From Phoronis australis (Eukaryota; Phoronida; Phoronidae), in contig NMRA01000050.1 of assembly GCA_002633005.1 (NCBI GenBank), positions 1,150,944 to 1,214,943 on the forward strand: DNA of 64,000 nt. The letters run 5' to 3'. The number at the start of each line of letters is the position of its first letter. The stretch's first letter is position 1. Shown here piece after piece: positions 13,901 through 23,290 of the stretch. The notes below the pieces were generated by a model, which made no database searches, was not told the DNA's origin, and saw nothing but the letters and a program-made list of their open reading frames with translations. A program made the translations under genes and the position numbers.

Positions 13901-16900
13901 CCCAAGTAGATGGATTGTTGAAGAGATGAGGATGGGATTTCCTAATGCAGTGGGTAAGTTACTCTGTTAGAAAAGATGTGCGTGTAATTTTAAAATAATC
14001 TGAACAGTATGATCATTCAAATTATTTTATGCGCACGCTTTAATACATTAGGGTTTTAAATTGCCGCGCATCGCTGAAGAGCGTCCGGTGTCCAGTGCTG
14101 CGTCTCCAAAAAACCCTAGAGTCTTTCGTGAAAGTTGCCTGATGCGTTCCTGTGGAAATGACGACGGGTCAAGTCCATTTTCGATGTATCCGACTACCTA
14201 TCTGCCTCTAGTTGCAATTTTAGCATTTGCGTTTGTATCTTTGAGGTCCGTTGAGAAGTTAATTACGAAATTTGGCAAATAGATTTTTAGAAAACGACGA
14301 CAACGTCGCATTTTCGGACCGATTTCACCATGTGGCCATTTGATTATGTCAGAATTTTTTTATTTTTTTTGGCGTCTGCAGGTTTAAGACGGATCTGAGT
14401 TCCGCTATTCTACCTAGTGACAATTTTAGTGTTTTTTTTTAATTAACTTTTGTATCTTCCAAGCTCGTTTGCAAATGTTCGCAAAATTTGTCAGACTGGT
14501 TTCTGTAAAGAAGAAAATAACTCTGCCTCATTTTTGGATAAATCTATAGTCTGTTTAGTCCTTCAAACGGTTCTATGCATCATAATGTAAATTGCCAAAT
14601 GTGTTAAGGCTGTAAGGCGTCAGGTGACATTGATTTTCAAACGGGTGCTAGCACTGTGACGTCACCTAGTTGTGTTTTTGCATCCACTACTGTATATCCA
14701 AAACAGTTTGCAAGTATCTTTCTATTGTGGATACAATGACGCTTCCCGATTTTTGTTGGGTTTGACGTGTGCTGCGTCACCTAGTGGCCATTGTTATGGT
14801 ACTCATGAACATCGCCCCCCATAACCATGCCGTTTGCGGTGCAGTTGAGGGCACATTTGAATACTTGCGTTACTCTTGTTTTCATCATCCAGGCACAAGC
14901 CTACTACTCTCGTCTTGTAACACAGTTTACGTAACATCTTGCAACACGTGTCCTCACTGCAAAGAGATTTTTTTCTCAAAAGTGTGATATATTAATCCAA
15001 TTATTGCATTTCCTTTCTCACTCTCACAAATATTTTGCTCTGTTTGATGACCCAGTTCATAAATTCAATTAATTTGACTTTGAATTCGAAACGTAGGGCA
15101 GCGGTAATTAGGTGCGAATTTGGTCGATGTACTCAGAACGTACTCGATAAACTCATGAACATAAACACTTCATTTTTGAGATCGTACTGAAGCAGCTATA
15201 AGCTTATCTTCCGTTGTAGAAACCAATTTGTGTTTTTTAACAACGATATACTTGTGAAATTAGCCTCAACTTGTTGCTTGCAGATATCAAGAGTAATTTT
15301 TGGTCTTGTACAAAAACTGGCAGCTCGTTATTGCTCGTAATCAAATGAGGTGACACGCTGTGACAAACCAATTTGTAGCTCCTCTTCTAAAAATAACAAA
15401 CTGCCAAGACCTTTCAATAAAGACGTCACGTGTTTATAGCTGGCTCAAGTAAAACAGAAACTATCAAAACTTGGCGGGAATTAATGCTTGAATTCGAGGC
15501 TAGATAATAGATAGCCAAGATGGTATACTCCAATCATTTCCAAGGCCGAGTGAAATCTCGTAATTGCAGCACATTTTTTGTGAAATACATGTAATTGTCT
15601 CCGTTCATTTGCAGATGTGACATATGGCGAAAGCCCATGCTCCGTTGCCGATTACAACATACAGCAATGGTATTGGCACAGTGGGGACCCTACAGATGTG
15701 GGAATTTTAAAATTCGTAAGATTTCTGGCCCTAACCAATTATAACATCGACAATCAAATTTTCTCTTGTGTGTTATTTAGCCCATTGGCGTTAGAATGAA
15801 ACCCCATGCCTCAATTCCTTTTATTTTTACGATACGGTCAGTTTGTGTTTGACTATATATATACATGTAGATATAGTTGCAGACGTAGACGTAGACGTAG
15901 ACGTAGACGTAGCTGTTGATGTAGATGTAGATATATATGACGAGGTATTGCGGAATAACAGTACATGATGCGGGCTATGTGAGCCACTCCAAGGTACGTT
16001 ATAATTAGCGCAAAGGTCACCAATTTGCTGGAATTTTTGTTTTTACATTTACAATTTGTCAATGAATACAACTACACTTTTAGCGTAGATAATGTTTAAA
16101 GAGCATTGTAGTTTAGTTCCTGCCATACATTAGTATAGTTAGAAGCATGTAAATACATCTTCAACCCGGATCCATTGTAGAACACAGGCGTTTGCAGAGT
16201 GACAGATGAAATACTAAAATCGGAGAGTGAAGGCAGATCATTAAATAACATATCGTGCACTTAGTCTATAGGTGGCGCTGCGTGAGAGGGTAATACGACT
16301 TAATGGATCTGGGTGTCGTACACAACTGCTGTTTGGCACATAAACGGACCTCGTAGAGTACGCTTGTGAAATAGTTTTAGACGATGTTTTGGTACATAGA
16401 GCCACTGCACACGGACAGCTACAAGCTGAACTTTACGTCTCAAATGAAAGATCAGTGATAAAAGTATCACAAAAATTGAATGAAAAAACTGTCAATTCAT
16501 TCATTTATTCTCGATTTGACTTGTGCTGTCAGCACAGCTATCGTTCACTTGATGCAAACAGTTCAGCTCGTATCTCTGCGTCTGCAGTGACCCTTAGACC
16601 TATATATCTTCAAATTTCAGAATGTCTCGTTTCATAAACAGTCTTCAACGAGTTACCTCCGTGTTTACTACCATGGTGCACTACGGCAAACTAACTTGTG
16701 TTCCAAGTGGTATTTCTTGCTAAACAACAAACCCTGCGAGGAACCAGGAACAATAGCGGGAGGAATTTACTCGGAGGTTTTGCACCATGGTGGAATCAAC
16801 GACCAGGATCACGTGATGATGAGTAAGTACACGTGTGTAACATCTCCGTCATACCAGGGGGTACAATAAAAGATGAGGCTTTCCATGCTGCTATGGTCGC

Positions 16901-17503
16901 GAGATAGTTGTGATGGCAAGTCTCGGTTTCTGGAAGAGTAAGTTTTGTGTACAACTTCCTCCAAGCGTTCACTTTGGTAGATTTAAAAGCCTACTATACC
17001 CTGCTTTGATGATTTCCACCAATTCTCGTTCTGTCACCTATTATTGCATCATTGACGTCAATCTTGCAAGTTAAAGACTGGAATCAACTGAAAACTCATA
17101 CTTCCCTATATTTTCTCGTTTTGAGCATATTGAATTAACAACTTTGATATGCTGAGTTACGGCGGAACTGAATGGTGGCGTATGCGTAGTAATCGCCAAG
17201 TATTACAAACGGTTACCTCTTTTATTGCAAAAGTACGTTGTTGAACGTTGATTTATGTTAGCATTTACGTTTTAAAAAGCCACACAAAGGCAGGGAATGA
17301 GGGCAAACAGTTGCTTTGTTGCACCTACACTGTACGATATACTTATTTGATCTGTTTCAGTTGATGGTTTCTGCATGTTGCCGGCAGGCGAGATTACAAT
17401 CCAATTGTACGTCGACTCTTGCGATGGAATCTACGGAAATGACGCGTACACGTGTAATGGTGGATGTCGGATAGTTGCGCAAGAAGTGTGCGTAAACGAG
17501 TAA
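4429..17503 (+). CDS. Secreted PAN/Apple protein with three tandem CTHRC1-like domains (ten-exon gene model)
   Basis: Joined exons: 4429-4732, 5251-5345, 6853-7048, 9873-10043, 12169-12251, 12563-12755, 13801-13953, 15615-15715, 16621-16822, 17361-17503. All junctions are AG/GT and every phase agrees; the sum is 1641 bases, 546 residues plus TAA. Residues 1-22 are a signal peptide, about 24-100 a PAN/Apple domain, and 102-255, 256-398 and 399-546 three repeats resembling the C-terminal domain of CTHRC1. Each repeat keeps the core W-(Y/T)-x3-N-x3-C-x2-PG (TRWYFRINGQPCQHPG, TQWTILFNGSTCKDPG, SKWYFLLNNKPCEEPG) and then V-D-G-(I/F)-C. CTHRC1 is a secreted vertebrate glycoprotein linked to Wnt and matrix signalling; here a PAN domain replaces its collagen stretch. 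A weak TATA-like TATAGTTTA lies at 4331-4339, and a possible ATTAAA poly(A) signal at 17792. Binding partner and role are unknown. The splice chain is inferred from sequence alone. Confidence 0.85.
5251..5345 (+). CDS. Gene 1 exon 2: CTHRC1-like repeat 1, part a
   Basis: A pyrimidine-rich acceptor ending ttttcag (5250) and donor gtaaat (5346) bound 95 bases, entering in phase 1 and leaving in phase 0. The product includes NECTDMGATNLQHFYY, which aligns with the same position in repeats 2 and 3 (CSSLSRFNIQQ, CSVADYNIQQW). It is too short for ordinary ORF finding and was recognised from the repeat pattern. Confidence 0.72.
5754..6577. mobile_element. About 820-bp foldback-like element with polypyrimidine ends, in gene 1 intron 2
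   Basis: The left end aggattgttc is followed by C-rich text (gacccatgaccccc, cgtcccacaacccc). The right end is the imperfect inverse (gtgggtcg, gtgggggttgtgggta, gaacaatcct). The inverted terminal regions extend about 80 bases. The interior has no recognisable protein. Confidence 0.55.
6853..7048 (+). CDS. Gene 1 exon 3: CTHRC1-like repeat 1, part b
   Basis: Acceptor tttatag (6852) and donor gtaagt (7049), phase 0 in and phase 1 out. It carries SLRVQFRAVLR and then CTRWYFRINGQPCQHPGPIE, matching the beta-strand and cysteine core of the CTHRC1 C-terminal domain (ALRVLFSGSLR, then CQRWYFTFNGAEC in human). This exon gave the first clear family match. Confidence 0.85.
7049..9872. other. Gene 1 intron 3
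   Basis: A 2.8-kb intron between exons b and c of repeat 1. A 113-codon frame at 8818-9159 has no recognised domain. An inverted pair of ggcggagct/agctccgcc words lies at about 8090 and 9183. Confidence 0.5.
9873..10043 (+). CDS. Gene 1 exon 4: CTHRC1-like repeat 1, part c
   Basis: Acceptor ccctgacag (9872) and donor gtgggt (10044), phase 1 in and out. With the G of the previous exon it begins VDGICDSIAAGEIVVELAV, matching VEGLCEGIGAGLVDVAIWV of CTHRC1. Two further cysteines (EPCD and ATCD) flank a loop longer than in the other repeats. Confidence 0.82.
10802..10945 (+). repeat. Trinucleotide-type microsatellite (ATT/GTT/ATC)
   Basis: Runs of attgtt, then atcatt and ccattatc-like units produce low-complexity frames on both strands (poly-I/V on one, poly-N/D on the other). 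These are not genes. Confidence 0.9.
11540..11890 (-). pseudogene. LINE reverse-transcriptase C-terminal fragment (zf-RVT-like)
   Basis: The minus-strand frame has LLHNRVYTN, then CPYCNLVQSTEHMFFLC, and a hydrophobic/basic tail ending FNFQKQK. The pattern of a helical lead and a C-x2-C-x7-H-x4-C knuckle is that of the region after the reverse transcriptase in many LINE ORF2 proteins. The polymerase itself is missing, so this is a 5'-truncated copy in gene 1 intron 4. An overlapping frame (11425-11670) continues the tail after a likely frameshift. Confidence 0.7.
12169..12251 (+). CDS. Gene 1 exon 5: CTHRC1-like repeat 2, part a
   Basis: Acceptor aactgcag (12168), donor gtaaga (12252); 83 bases, phase 1 in and phase 0 out. 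The product contains ICSSLSRFNIQQALIDKD, aligned with part a of the other two repeats. The single cysteine and the N-I-Q-Q run shared with repeat 3 support the call. Confidence 0.72.
12563..12755 (+). CDS. Gene 1 exon 6: CTHRC1-like repeat 2, part b
   Basis: Acceptor gttctacag (12562), donor gtgaga (12756), phase 0 in and phase 1 out. It encodes TAIHVIFIGTLMVQ and then TQWTILFNGSTCKDPGPVSG, the same fold signature as exons 3 and 9. The cysteine that precedes the tryptophan in repeats 1 and 3 is absent (GLGLTQW), so repeat 2 has lost a disulfide partner. Confidence 0.82.
13801..13953 (+). CDS. Gene 1 exon 7: CTHRC1-like repeat 2, part c
   Basis: Acceptor atctttttag (13800), donor gtaagt (13954), phase 1 in and out. 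It reads VDGICNGLASGKMNVSLHAS and then SRWIVEEMRM, close to the CTHRC1 C-terminus (GLCEG, then SRIIIEELPK). The mid-exon cysteine pair of repeats 1 and 3 is missing. Where CTHRC1 would end, this exon has no stop and splices in phase into repeat 3. Confidence 0.84.
13954..15614. other. Gene 1 intron 7
   Basis: A 1.66-kb intron joining repeats 2 and 3. Short frames at 14061-14282 and 14769-14987 show no domain; no clear mobile element was seen. Confidence 0.5.
15615..15715 (+). CDS. Gene 1 exon 8: CTHRC1-like repeat 3, part a
   Basis: Acceptor catttgcag (15614), donor gtaaga (15716); 101 bases, phase 1 in and phase 0 out. Joined to the G of exon 7 it begins DVTYGESPCSVADYNIQQW. The open frame beyond the donor is intronic. 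Confidence 0.78.
15880..15935 (+). repeat. Hexamer tandem repeat (gtagac/gtagat)
   Basis: Five or more copies of gacgta followed by gatgta variants, in gene 1 intron 8. Confidence 0.8.
16621..16822 (+). CDS. Gene 1 exon 9: CTHRC1-like repeat 3, part b
   Basis: Acceptor aaatttcag (16620), donor gtaagt (16823), phase 0 in and phase 1 out. It encodes NVSFHKQSSTSYLRVYYHGA and then CSKWYFLLNNKPCEEPGTIA. This is the best match in the window to the human segment CTFTKMRSNSALRVLFSG plus the W-Y-F core. Confidence 0.87.
17361..17503 (+). CDS. Gene 1 exon 10: CTHRC1-like repeat 3, part c and stop
   Basis: Acceptor tctgtttcag (17360); phase 1 in, ending in TAA at 17501-17503. It begins VDGFCMLPAGEITIQLYVDS, followed by a cysteine-rich end (CNGGC and EVC, then VNE and the stop). 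The end falls where CTHRC1 also ends, which supports this as the true C-terminus. Confidence 0.84.
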
Positions 17504-20500
17504 CTTTCTGTGATTAGTCTGAAATGTTGTCTTGCTATCTGCATGTTTCTGTGGTAACTGTTAGGCCTTCGTGCCGAAGAAAGGTAGGGAAACCTTGAAA
17601 ACACTTCGCGATCCAACATTTCGCAAAGTACATTTAACAGCAGGGCGTCGTATCTTTTAAAAACATTGCCAATGCTTAGTCGAAGGCTTTCTACGCGATA
17701 TTTCTCGCCTCGGGTTTTTCATTAGAGCTTTCATTATGTGTTATGTATTCGATTTAAGATAAAGAGTAGCATTAGTTATAGAAAAATGACGATTAAAAGA
17801 CGATGGCTCGAGTTACAGAAAGTCACGTAGTTTTCACCATTTTTGATAACAGATTTAATACATTAAATTTGGTGAATGATAAAGAATGCACTTGGCTAAA
17901 TTTTATTTTCAAATACGGCAGTTCTACTTAAATGCATGGTCACGTCACCACGGAATGTCACAGTGTTGTCAATGATTTGAATATATTCGCCTTCACTCGT
18001 GGCTCCAGAAAATATATACTTTTATGCATTGACAGCTGCTAGTTACATAGATATTTAGAGTGAAAGATCATACGGTATATCAGTCTGTGATCAAGGTATC
18101 CTTAAAGACCACTGCCGCACCGGTGTAGCTGTTATTGGTTGCGTTAATGTTTTTGGATATGTATCATCAACTGAAAAATGCCGCATCAGTTTTCAAGAAA
18201 ATAACGTAGATGAACCAAGCAGTTCTAATTCATTGCGTTAGACTGGTACGTACATGACCATTGAAAGCCATATTTGACAATTTTAAGCCCAACCAATTCC
18301 CTCCCCTCTCATTCCGAGGGCCCACCCTACTAATACAGAGAGCTACGCACATGGAATGTTAATAAGTTCAGGTCATATCTCACGCATGTGGTAAAACGAG
18401 CCGTGAGGATTTACCTCGTGAGGTGAGGCGAATGTCTCTCTTGTTGCATTCCTTTTACATGACGTGCATGAATCTTCACAGCACGCAGCCGAGTTAAACT
18501 ATTAGTGCTTAGTCCCAACGAACTTCCGGGTGTACAAAACTATCGAGTCCCTCATTTGGGACCCCACTCCGAGATTGACTGTTTAAGAGAAAATGGATGC
18601 ACATGTAAAGTAAAACCGGAAAAGAGGGCCCCTAAACATGAGGGGACATGGGATATTGAAAACACGACATTGGCAACCATGGTGGCTCTCTGGTCCAGAG
18701 CTGTAGTGGTAAAATTTGAGGTAAGTAGGCGTTCAACGCCCACCAGTGGGTATTTACTTAGAGTCTGCAGTGGCGACCCTCGGATGTCCCAGAAAGGGGC
18801 CCAACCACACATATATCAAGGCATTCCAAGCGGTCACTGAAGTGGGGGGTCAAACACAAGTTTAAAGGAAAAGAGGTGCGTCACGCCCAGAAACGATATA
18901 ATGGCGCTGTTTTTTTAGTCACCCGTGGGGTGTATCCTCGGGCCCTTTATCCGCCTATGGTGTGACACCATAATTGTTACATTACCTGGAAATAATAATC
19001 TAAAATTTCATTACTCGGCGAACATATGTCACTCCATACGCTTCAAAGACTAATTACAGAAACACGAGGCTACACAACCCTAGTGTTTTCAAGAGCTGAA
19101 TACCATGCACAATGTGCATACGTTGCATGCACTCATATTCGATGCAGAAACTATAAGTAGGGTTTTCATGGAAACAGCTGTTCTTATTTTTTTCATTTAA
19201 TTTGAAAATTAGTGAAACACCAGGTGCTAGAGACCGCGCCGGAATATTCGGCAACTATGCTGTCGTCAACGTAGCAGTGCTGCGATACCGTAAGCTATTG
19301 CATTAAGACTACAGTGTATGTACGCCCCACTACACAGTCAGTTACTGTGCGTAGGCGCTACGTTAAGATGTAGAAAGATGGTTGGCTGCGCCTACGTGCG
19401 CCTACGCCCTACTACAGCACTGCTCTGGTCACATTGGGTTACAATATTATGGAATGATATATTGAAAAATAAAGGAAAAAAGCAACAATTATTCCACGTT
19501 GTCAGTGAATTCTGATTAATGTATATAGGAGAACATTTCTTGGGTACTTCTACCTGGCAACTCACATTTTCATGTATGCCTGTTATTTTCAATTCAGGAG
19601 TGTTGAAAACTGATGTCTGTTGTATGATAAGTGCCTTTTAAGTATTAAAATACCTCCACTCCACAATTACTTTTAGACATTTGGCATGATACTCCAACTT
19701 CACAGTTAGAAAATAAAGATTTATTCACTTAATTATGAGCACAACCCCGCCTGAAAATAACATGTACAAATTTTCTCAGTTAGTAACAGAAAAGTGCATA
19801 CTATCATATTCTTTTTAAAGTGAGTTTCAATTATTTTTACAAACAGTCATGTGGAGCGTAAGACAAAATTTCTGCTAATAGGTCGTCAGTTGTTTCCAAG
19901 AAACAGGCCCATTAACTAGAAATACCTGCCAGAAAATAAAAAAGGTAAATAAAAACGTTCTGCCTCTTTTGGTCGCTTATTAATTTATTAAAAATGAAGT
20001 TTTTAGGGACTGACTTGGCTCGCATGTTAAGTAGCATCAGGGTATCACAGACTGAAATGGTAGATGTAGATTTTATATTTACCACTAGTGCCTCAGTGCG
20101 AAATCCACGTCTTGTCTATTTTCAAGTACCGTTAAAACCTTTTAGTCCAAGTTAACAAAGTTGATGATCACAAATCTGATCATGAAAAGGAAGACAGTAA
20201 ACTACCCTCCACAGCTTGATCGGGGACGGCACAGTGTAAATCTTCTTGATCTCTCTTATTCGTGCGTCTTCCTTTCACCAAAGCTGGGATTCCATTTTAT
20301 CCCGCCCCCGGGTGATAAGCCCATGGTTGTTGCCACCACGGCATCGGCCCCGATTCCTGCAAATTGTATTGGTCCTTAACTCCCCTCCTGCATCATAAGG
20401 CCTACAAACGGTTACAACGGAGACAATTTCGTGACGTAAAACATCACAATTCCATAACTTGACTAAAAACCTGACACATGCATCCGATTCAAAGGTGCTA

Positions 20501-22637
20501 CAATTTCGCCTTCTGACAAAATATAATTTTTATTATCAACAACTCCAATGTAACACTGATACTACAACTATTGATGGGTTTTGAAAACACACCATTCATC
20601 GCGTGACCATCTATACAGGAAACTGCTACTTGTGAAAAAATTACAATAAGATACCAACGGCACTAAATTTATTTTTCCGTCTAAATCACCTTGCATTCAT
20701 GATTTGCGTCTATATTATTTAAATCTTTAATATCACTGTGTAGCTTGAGGCAGTTTTCATCATGCTGGGTTTTCACGCGAGCAGATCCACCTGGTGGCAG
20801 TTTCAAGCGTGAGTTAACATGATTCAACACAACCGCGAAGTTTGATGGTGCTATTGTAGAATTACCGCAGATAAAGTGTCAGCTCCATAGTATAGAAGGT
20901 GAGCAAGGGAGTCGCAAAACACAATCGGTCGCAACAGCCTTGAGGGAACAGGAACAACGCCGGTCAGGGTTCTTGGTGAAATCTCACTGCCGATATATAT
21001 TTACATCACTGGAACTTCGCGGGCCCGATATTGAAGCATGTTACTGCAGTGTCCCAGCGATTAACGTGTTGACCCTACCTAAAACCAATGCATTAGTCAA
21101 GATTGCCATGACCACCAATGTGGAATTAAGCGTTTTGGGAACACGAAACCTACAGAACGCATTTTATTGTGAAAGTTCAATTGTAAAAATTCTGACGTTG
21201 GCTTAGTTAAAGGTGAACGAGTTGCATGGAAAATAAAAGCAAACAATAGCGGAGCCTGGAAGTATTGAACTGAGCAATCGCAGTCTTCTGATGACGGCTG
21301 TACGGAGAGCTTCGAGCTCTTAAGAGCAGCATGCCGTGGGGTGTTCGTTTCATTCTGTTTTGGAGGCCCTCCCTTCCTCAGCCTGCTGTTTATATTAATG
21401 AAGATGTGAATGGCGAAGTGCTAATGGAAATCCAGCACTTTTAATCACCTCTTTATACTGTTAAATCTACGTAGCTGCGAGTAAAAGAGTGAATGTTGTC
21501 CAGTATCCTTTACATCGGGTTGTTTCCATTGAAGTGTTCGTTCTGGTTTACAAATAATGCATCGAGATGTATGCTTGATATGCTTTGGGTATTTACATAA
21601 CTGCTGAAGTGAACAATCAATATACGCGAGAAAATGCATGTGCATCATTCGTTGATCTTGGGTGTTGCGGTGTCCTGACTCCTGATCCCCTCTTCTAAAA
21701 CATTTGCATCGCTGTAGATACATGTATGGGAATGATTGAGGTCAGCTCCCTGACTATCCATTGTCATACGTCCTTATGCGTGCTCTTGAGACTGTTTGTA
21801 TTTTGCGTCTATGTACGCTAGTGCGTGTGCATTTGTGGGTGTATGACTACGTGTGAGTAACCAGTACATACCGACTCATGTATGCGTGTGTATACTTATA
21901 TGCGTGTGAATTTGTTTGTTGCGGTATGTTTTAAGCATCAATCTAGCCTTACTGCTGCCACAGATTGACGGTTAAGCTTATTGACTTACTGTCACGTGCT
22001 GTCACGAGAATCCTAATATGAAGTTAAATCCAATGCAACTGCTTTCAGACTTTCGGTTTTCGTTTATTTTTTGTTCTTGCGATGACGCAATATGGAGCGG
22101 AAGGGCGATGCCACGTATGATTTTACAACTCTACGTTTGTGTATTTAAAATTTTGCAACGTATTAATGTGACTATCTGGGTTGCCCAGTATATCTAAATA
22201 ATAAAAATCCTTCCACGGATGTCTTTAAACGTCAACGTGATGTGAGCTACTGCTTAGACCAGTTCCGAACCTCAAGATACTCGCGAGTGAAAACAAGCGA
22301 AAGCACGTGATTCACAGGGAATGTAAGGCAGTGTCTCGCGAACACTTGCATGATCGTACAAACGCTTGCGTAACCTTGATAAACTTCCACCGGCCGTTCA
22401 GAACGCAGCCCAGACTTTCCGTCACGTGTTCGCCAGTAAGTCACAGAATCACAGTAGAGAGAGAGAGAAAACGATAAAAATCAGTGCTGATGACGCAACG
22501 CTGCTTGCTGAGTTGAGCAATGACTCGTCTCCCGTGAATAAATCCCGTCTGTTGAGCGGCAGTGGGGGGCGGAAATTGTTCTTCATGTTGTCGGCTAATT
22601 TGACATTGTTGCGAAACAGAGACATCTGAAACAACAG
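17504..22637. other. Region between the two convergent genes
   Basis: This should hold the 3' UTR of gene 1 and perhaps the true last exon of the carbonic anhydrase. A possible ATTAAA lies at 17792. A two-strand open frame lies at 18505-18840. A segment near 18370-18440 (gtgaggattt, gtgaggcgaatgtctc) resembles one near 25190-25240. No RNA gene or domain was recognised. Confidence 0.4.
18505..18840. other. Unassigned reading frame open on both strands
   Basis: The plus frame has 111 codons (with CLRENGCTCKVKPEKR) and the minus frame 86 codons (with LDQRATMVANVV). The minus-strand wording is reminiscent of spurious proteins predicted from interspersed repeats. A donor-like gaggtaagt occurs at 18718. 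I do not recognise a family and suspect a repeat. Confidence 0.25.
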
Positions 22638-22789
22638 GCGTGCGTTCAGTAGACGCTAGGACCTACGCTAGGACCTAGCCAAAAGCTAGTCAACGTCACG
22701 TGCTCTTTTTTAAAATACACGGCAATATCTCGCGTAATCTCGCAAAGTCTTGCTTTTAAGCTAGGTCCTAGCGTTACTGAACGGGAGGC
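22638..22789 (-). mobile_element. MITE family M1, copy A (full length, inverted)
   Basis: 152 bases, running GCGTGCGTTCAGTAGACGC to GTTACTGAACGGGAGGC, preceded by CAG and followed by AGG. The termini and the paired words ctaggaccta and taggtcctag make a near-palindrome. Confidence 0.8.
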
Positions 22790-22842
22790 AGGTATCACCA
22801 AGTGTTCGCTACGTAGTAACTGTATTCCACTCAGCCCTTCAG

Positions 22843-22926
22843 TCACACACTCATTTTGACATTTTCTAAATTTAAAGTTAATACGATAATCCTGCCTGTC
22901 TCCATGTAAAATATTTCGAACATGTC
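22843..22926 (-). CDS. Candidate terminal exon of the carbonic anhydrase (weak)
   Basis: The next acceptor-like site downstream (ttttcaacag, 22927-22936) opens in phase 0 and reads DMFEIFYMETGRII, then stops after 27 codons. It loosely resembles the xxFRxLxxxxGxII start of CA last exons. The conserved NxRPxQPLNGR motif is absent in this frame, so either this is not the exon or the gene is damaged at its end. The flanking MITE begins about 50 bp further on. Confidence 0.2.
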   Translation of the reverse strand, partial: DMFEIFYMETGRIIVLTLNLENVKMSV

Positions 22927-23126
22927 CTGTTGAAAATAAGTAAAAAATGAGCATTTTACACGCTTATACATGTACGTCAACAATTGTTGCAAGCTAAATT
23001 CAAAAGAAAAACTATAGTGAATTAAGAAAGACATCGTTCTCTCATATTTCCCTCAGTTCCCAAAGTCTAAAGCGGCAAGGACGCTAGGGGCGAACGAAGG
23101 CTTGATAACACCATTTTAAAACTCAC

Positions 23127-23290
23127 CTGTTTTGATCCTATGGGAATGGGTTTGCTAAACACAGTCCACGTGATCACTTGGGAACATGGTGGAGTTGTTA
23201 GGCTTCCTTCGTAGCGGAAGTAACTGCCAAGATCTTCTTCTGGTAACATGAGGTCTTTCAGTTTGAAATTGCGAACTGTTCTAATGTCTC
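23127..23290 (-). CDS. Carbonic anhydrase exon 5 (GSLTTPP exon)
   Basis: Acceptor atacttccag, donor gtgagt; 164 bases, phase 1 in and phase 0 out. It encodes YEGSLTTPPCSQVITW and then SKPIPIGSKQ, the substrate-pocket loop with T199/T200 and the second disulfide cysteine. The intron after it falls at the place where CA II-type genes start their last exon. Confidence 0.93.

Noticed and set aside
20300-20379. Minus-strand acceptor-like tttgcag followed by GIGADAVVATTMGLSPGGG as a possible carbonic anhydrase end
   Set aside because: No CA C-terminal motif; could be chance.
22247-22444. Minus-strand SERPVE as a possible NxRPxQ motif of carbonic anhydrase
   Set aside because: The following residues do not match PLNGR and there is no suitable acceptor.
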